Assembly: GCA_029564595.1 (NCBI GenBank)
Contig: JAKQPS010000009.1
Coordinates: 1 to 43,125, forward strand
Direction: 5' to 3'
Source of the DNA: a bacterium
Lineage (GTDB): Bacteria; UBP15; UBA6099
Length of the DNA stretch: 43,125 nucleotides
Shown here one piece after another: positions 41,593 to 43,125 of the stretch. Both the position numbers and the translations under genes were made by a program. The notes beneath the pieces are model-generated. The model searched no databases. It saw nothing but the letters and a program-made list of their open reading frames with translations, and was not told the DNA's origin. How positions within the stretch are numbered: position 1 is the stretch's first letter; each line of letters begins with the position of its first letter.

Positions 41593-41607
41593 AGTGTATG
41601 CTCCGCC

Positions 41608-42507
41608 TTACCAGCCCCGCGTCTGAAGCAGGTCTTTCTCGTCCATCTTGGAAACGTCCAACCCGCGCATCGCGCTTTTAAGTCCCCGAGAGACTTCCGC
41701 TAGAACCTTCGGGTCGCGGTAGTGCGTAACCGCGTCCACTATGGCCTTCGCGCGCGTCGCCGGGTCCTCGCTCTTGAATATCCCAGAGCCTACGAACACC
41801 GCTTCCGCCCCCAGCATCATCATCAGCGCGGCGTCCGCCGGAGTGGCGATCCCTCCCGCCGCGAAATTCGGAACCGGCAGTTTGCCGTTCTCTTTTACGT
41901 ATTTCACCAAATCGTATGGAGCGCCGAGGTTCTTAGCTTCCGCCATCAACTCTTCATCCGGCAACTGAGTCAACCGCCTGATGTCGCCCGTGACGGCGCG
42001 CATGTGGCGCACCGCTTCGACCACGTCGCCGGAGCCGGCCTCTCCTTTAGTTCTAATCATTGCCGCGCCTTCGCCGATCCTGCGCAGCGCCTCGCCGAGG
42101 TTTCTCGCTCCGCACACGAACGGAACTTTAAATTTATGCTTGTCGATATGGAAATGCTCGTCGGCGGGCGTCAGCACTTCGCTCTCGTCCACGAAGTCCA
42201 CTCCCATCGCCTCTAATATCTGAGCTTCCACGAAATGCCCGATTCTGGCTTTCGCCATCACCGGCACTTCGTATTTCTTTTCCTTGAGAGCCTTGATGAT
42301 GCCGTCGATCACATTGGGATCTGCCATGCGGGCGACGCCGCCGTCTCTCCTTATATCGGCGGGGACGCGCTCTAGCGCCATAACCGCAGCCGCGCCGGCC
42401 TCTGCGGCTATCAGCGCCTGCTCCGGCGTGGTGACATCCATTATCACTCCGCCCTTCAACATCTCCGCGAGCCCTATCTTGACCCGCATCGTGCCTTTCT
42501 CTTCCAT
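41608..42507 (-). CDS. pdxS: Pyridoxal 5'-phosphate synthase subunit PdxS
   Basis: 299 residues from the ATG at 42507, chosen for AGGAG nine bases upstream; the frame is open seven codons earlier. (beta/alpha)8 synthase that makes PLP from ribose 5-phosphate, glyceraldehyde 3-phosphate and ammonia (DXP-independent route). [49 protein letters not shown] with a catalytic lysine, [20 protein letters not shown] and the ending RGW are conserved. First gene of the pdxST-yaaR-holB-ricT series. Confidence 0.97.
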   Translation of the reverse strand: MEEKGTMRVKIGLAEMLKGGVIMDVTTPEQALIAAEAGAAAVMALERVPADIRRDGGVARMADPNVIDGIIKALKEKKYEVPVMAKARIGHFVEAQILEAMGVDFVDESEVLTPADEHFHIDKHKFKVPFVCGARNLGEALRRIGEGAAMIRTKGEAGSGDVVEAVRHMRAVTGDIRRLTQLPDEELMAEAKNLGAPYDLVKYVKENGKLPVPNFAAGGIATPADAALMMMLGAEAVFVGSGIFKSEDPATRAKAIVDAVTHYRDPKVLAEVSRGLKSAMRGLDVSKMDEKDLLQTRGW

Positions 42508-42646
42508 CTTTCTCATCTCCTGTTCCAACCGGACGAGCCGGATCGATTCTATTTTGCTTTGCCGAACGACGACGCGGGCCGGACGCCAAAAAACTCAAAA
42601 CCACGGCCGCGCTTCGCCGCTTCAGCCGCGTCCCGCGTATGCGCGA

Positions 42647-42675
42647 ATTGTAACACATCAAATTTGCGAATTCAA
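42647..42675 (-). promoter_or_regulatory. Promoter of the pdxST-yaaR-holB-ricT operon
   Basis: On the minus strand TTGAAT (42670-42675), a 17-base spacer and TACAAT (42647-42652), 140 bases ahead of the pdxS ATG. An inverted repeat CAAATT/AATTTG overlaps the -35 and could bind a regulator; that is inference. Confidence 0.6.
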
Positions 42676-42753
42676 TTTGATAGGCGCGACATCAAAAGTT
42701 TGAGCGGCCGGCTACTCTATGCGCCAAAGTCATGTTAAAATAGTAAAAATTAT

Positions 42754-42781
42754 TTGAAACATAACAAATACGTGATAAAAT
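42754..42781 (+). promoter_or_regulatory. Promoter-like sequence upstream of tiny ORF
   Basis: TTGAAA (42754-42759), a 16-base spacer and TAAAAT (42776-42781), each one base from consensus, in AT-rich DNA. Predicted transcript would run toward 42896 and beyond the window. Confidence 0.45.
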
Positions 42782-42895
42782 GCCTCCGAAATTAAGGCCG
42801 GAATAGTTATATATTTAAGTAACCGGATCAAGTATTGTTCTGGGTGCGCGCAAGCATTCGTTTTTGTTAGCTAGTCGTTAAAGCGCGAGGCTATT

Positions 42896-43003
42896 ATGTC
42901 TTTACAGCTGAAGCTCTTTTTGTTTTTTGCCACCTTGTCGGTCATGGCTTTCACCGCGCGCGACAAGATCATCGACGCTACTTTAACCCGGATTCGTCAA
43001 TAG
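42896..43003 (+). CDS. Doubtful 35-residue hydrophobic ORF
   Basis: MSLQLKLFLFFATLSVMAFT followed by ARDKIIDATLTRIRQ. GCGAGG lies 8 bases upstream and a promoter-like sequence about 120 bases upstream. It has one hydrophobic segment. Its last codons and TAG stop lie inside repeat copy E, so it may be a truncated remnant or a chance frame. No family recognised. Confidence 0.25.
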   Translation: MSLQLKLFLFFATLSVMAFTARDKIIDATLTRIRQ

Positions 43004-43018
43004 AACCCTAGAATCAGG
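42985..43018 (+). repeat. Dispersed hairpin repeat, copy E
   Basis: Consensus orientation is plus: AACCCGGATTCGTCAATAGA, identical to copy B over 20 bases except one. The stem CCGGATTC / GAATCAGG pairs with one G-A mismatch. It overlaps the 3' end of the doubtful tiny ORF. Confidence 0.7.
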
Positions 43019-43125
43019 AAGAATCAGCCGTATGTTTTGGCATGGTATTCACCTCGTAGATTTCTAATGCGCGGCAATAGGAAGTGAAAAAGAATCTAGA
43101 AACAACAGGGAATTCTCTATCCACT

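Larger units (their letters stand above)
42661..43125 (+). other. Mostly non-coding right end
   Basis: 465 bases. It contains the pdxS promoter on the minus strand, a plus-strand promoter-like sequence at 42754-42781, a doubtful 35-codon ORF, and repeat copy E. Nothing else could be recognised before the window ends. Confidence 0.6.

Noticed and set aside
19833-43018. Reading the five hairpin repeats as a CRISPR array or as attachment sites
   Set aside because: Copies are kilobases apart, in both orientations, and imperfect. There are no regular spacers, cas genes, integrase or prophage genes in the window.

Overview
The window is chromosomal DNA from an uncultivated-looking bacterium that I cannot assign to a phylum. 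It carries the complete bacterial S10-spc-alpha ribosomal protein order. Several zinc-binding forms are present (uS14 type Z, uS4 with Cys residues, bL36 with CxxC, uL24 with a C-terminal Cys cluster). The gene for L30 (rpmD) is missing between rpsE and rplO. GTG and TTG starts are common. The yaaR-holB-ricT order is a gene order known from Firmicutes, but here it sits behind pdxST, and the accessory genes look like those of diderm candidate phyla. The affiliation is therefore left open.

Positions 1-16338 form one long plus-strand block: the 3' end of tuf, rpsJ through rplQ with secY, adk, map, infA and rpoA, and then truA. Positions 16361-19588 hold a secreted TPR protein with its own consensus promoter and an intrinsic terminator, a divergent MgtE-like CBS/membrane protein, and a tRNA-Ala(TGC) with a near-consensus promoter.

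Positions 19.8-35 kb are visibly more AT-rich and look like a surface-glycan or small-molecule locus. A lone plus-strand B12-binding radical SAM protein comes first. A minus-strand series follows: GT2 glycosyltransferase, GNAT acetyltransferase, two SAM methyltransferases, a second B12-type radical SAM protein, a SPASM-type radical SAM protein, WbqC-like protein, DegT aminotransferase, NAD-dependent epimerase/dehydratase and a polytopic membrane protein. A plus-strand DUF5989 - NodU/CmcH carbamoyltransferase - SxtJ cassette closes the region.

Positions 35-42.5 kb return to minus-strand housekeeping genes: fusA, an HD-GYP protein, and an apparent operon pdxS-pdxT-yaaR-holB-ricT. The last ~460 bases are mostly non-coding, with a promoter-like sequence and a tiny ORF.

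The most notable unexplained structure is a dispersed family of short hairpin repeats. There are five copies, all intergenic or at the edge of a doubtful tiny ORF, in the 19.8-43.0 kb part and none seen in the ribosomal block. They share a 5' AACC(C/G) flank, a GATTC-type stem and, in four of five, an ATAGA loop. Paired stem substitutions between copies suggest that the fold, or its palindromic DNA form, is maintained.
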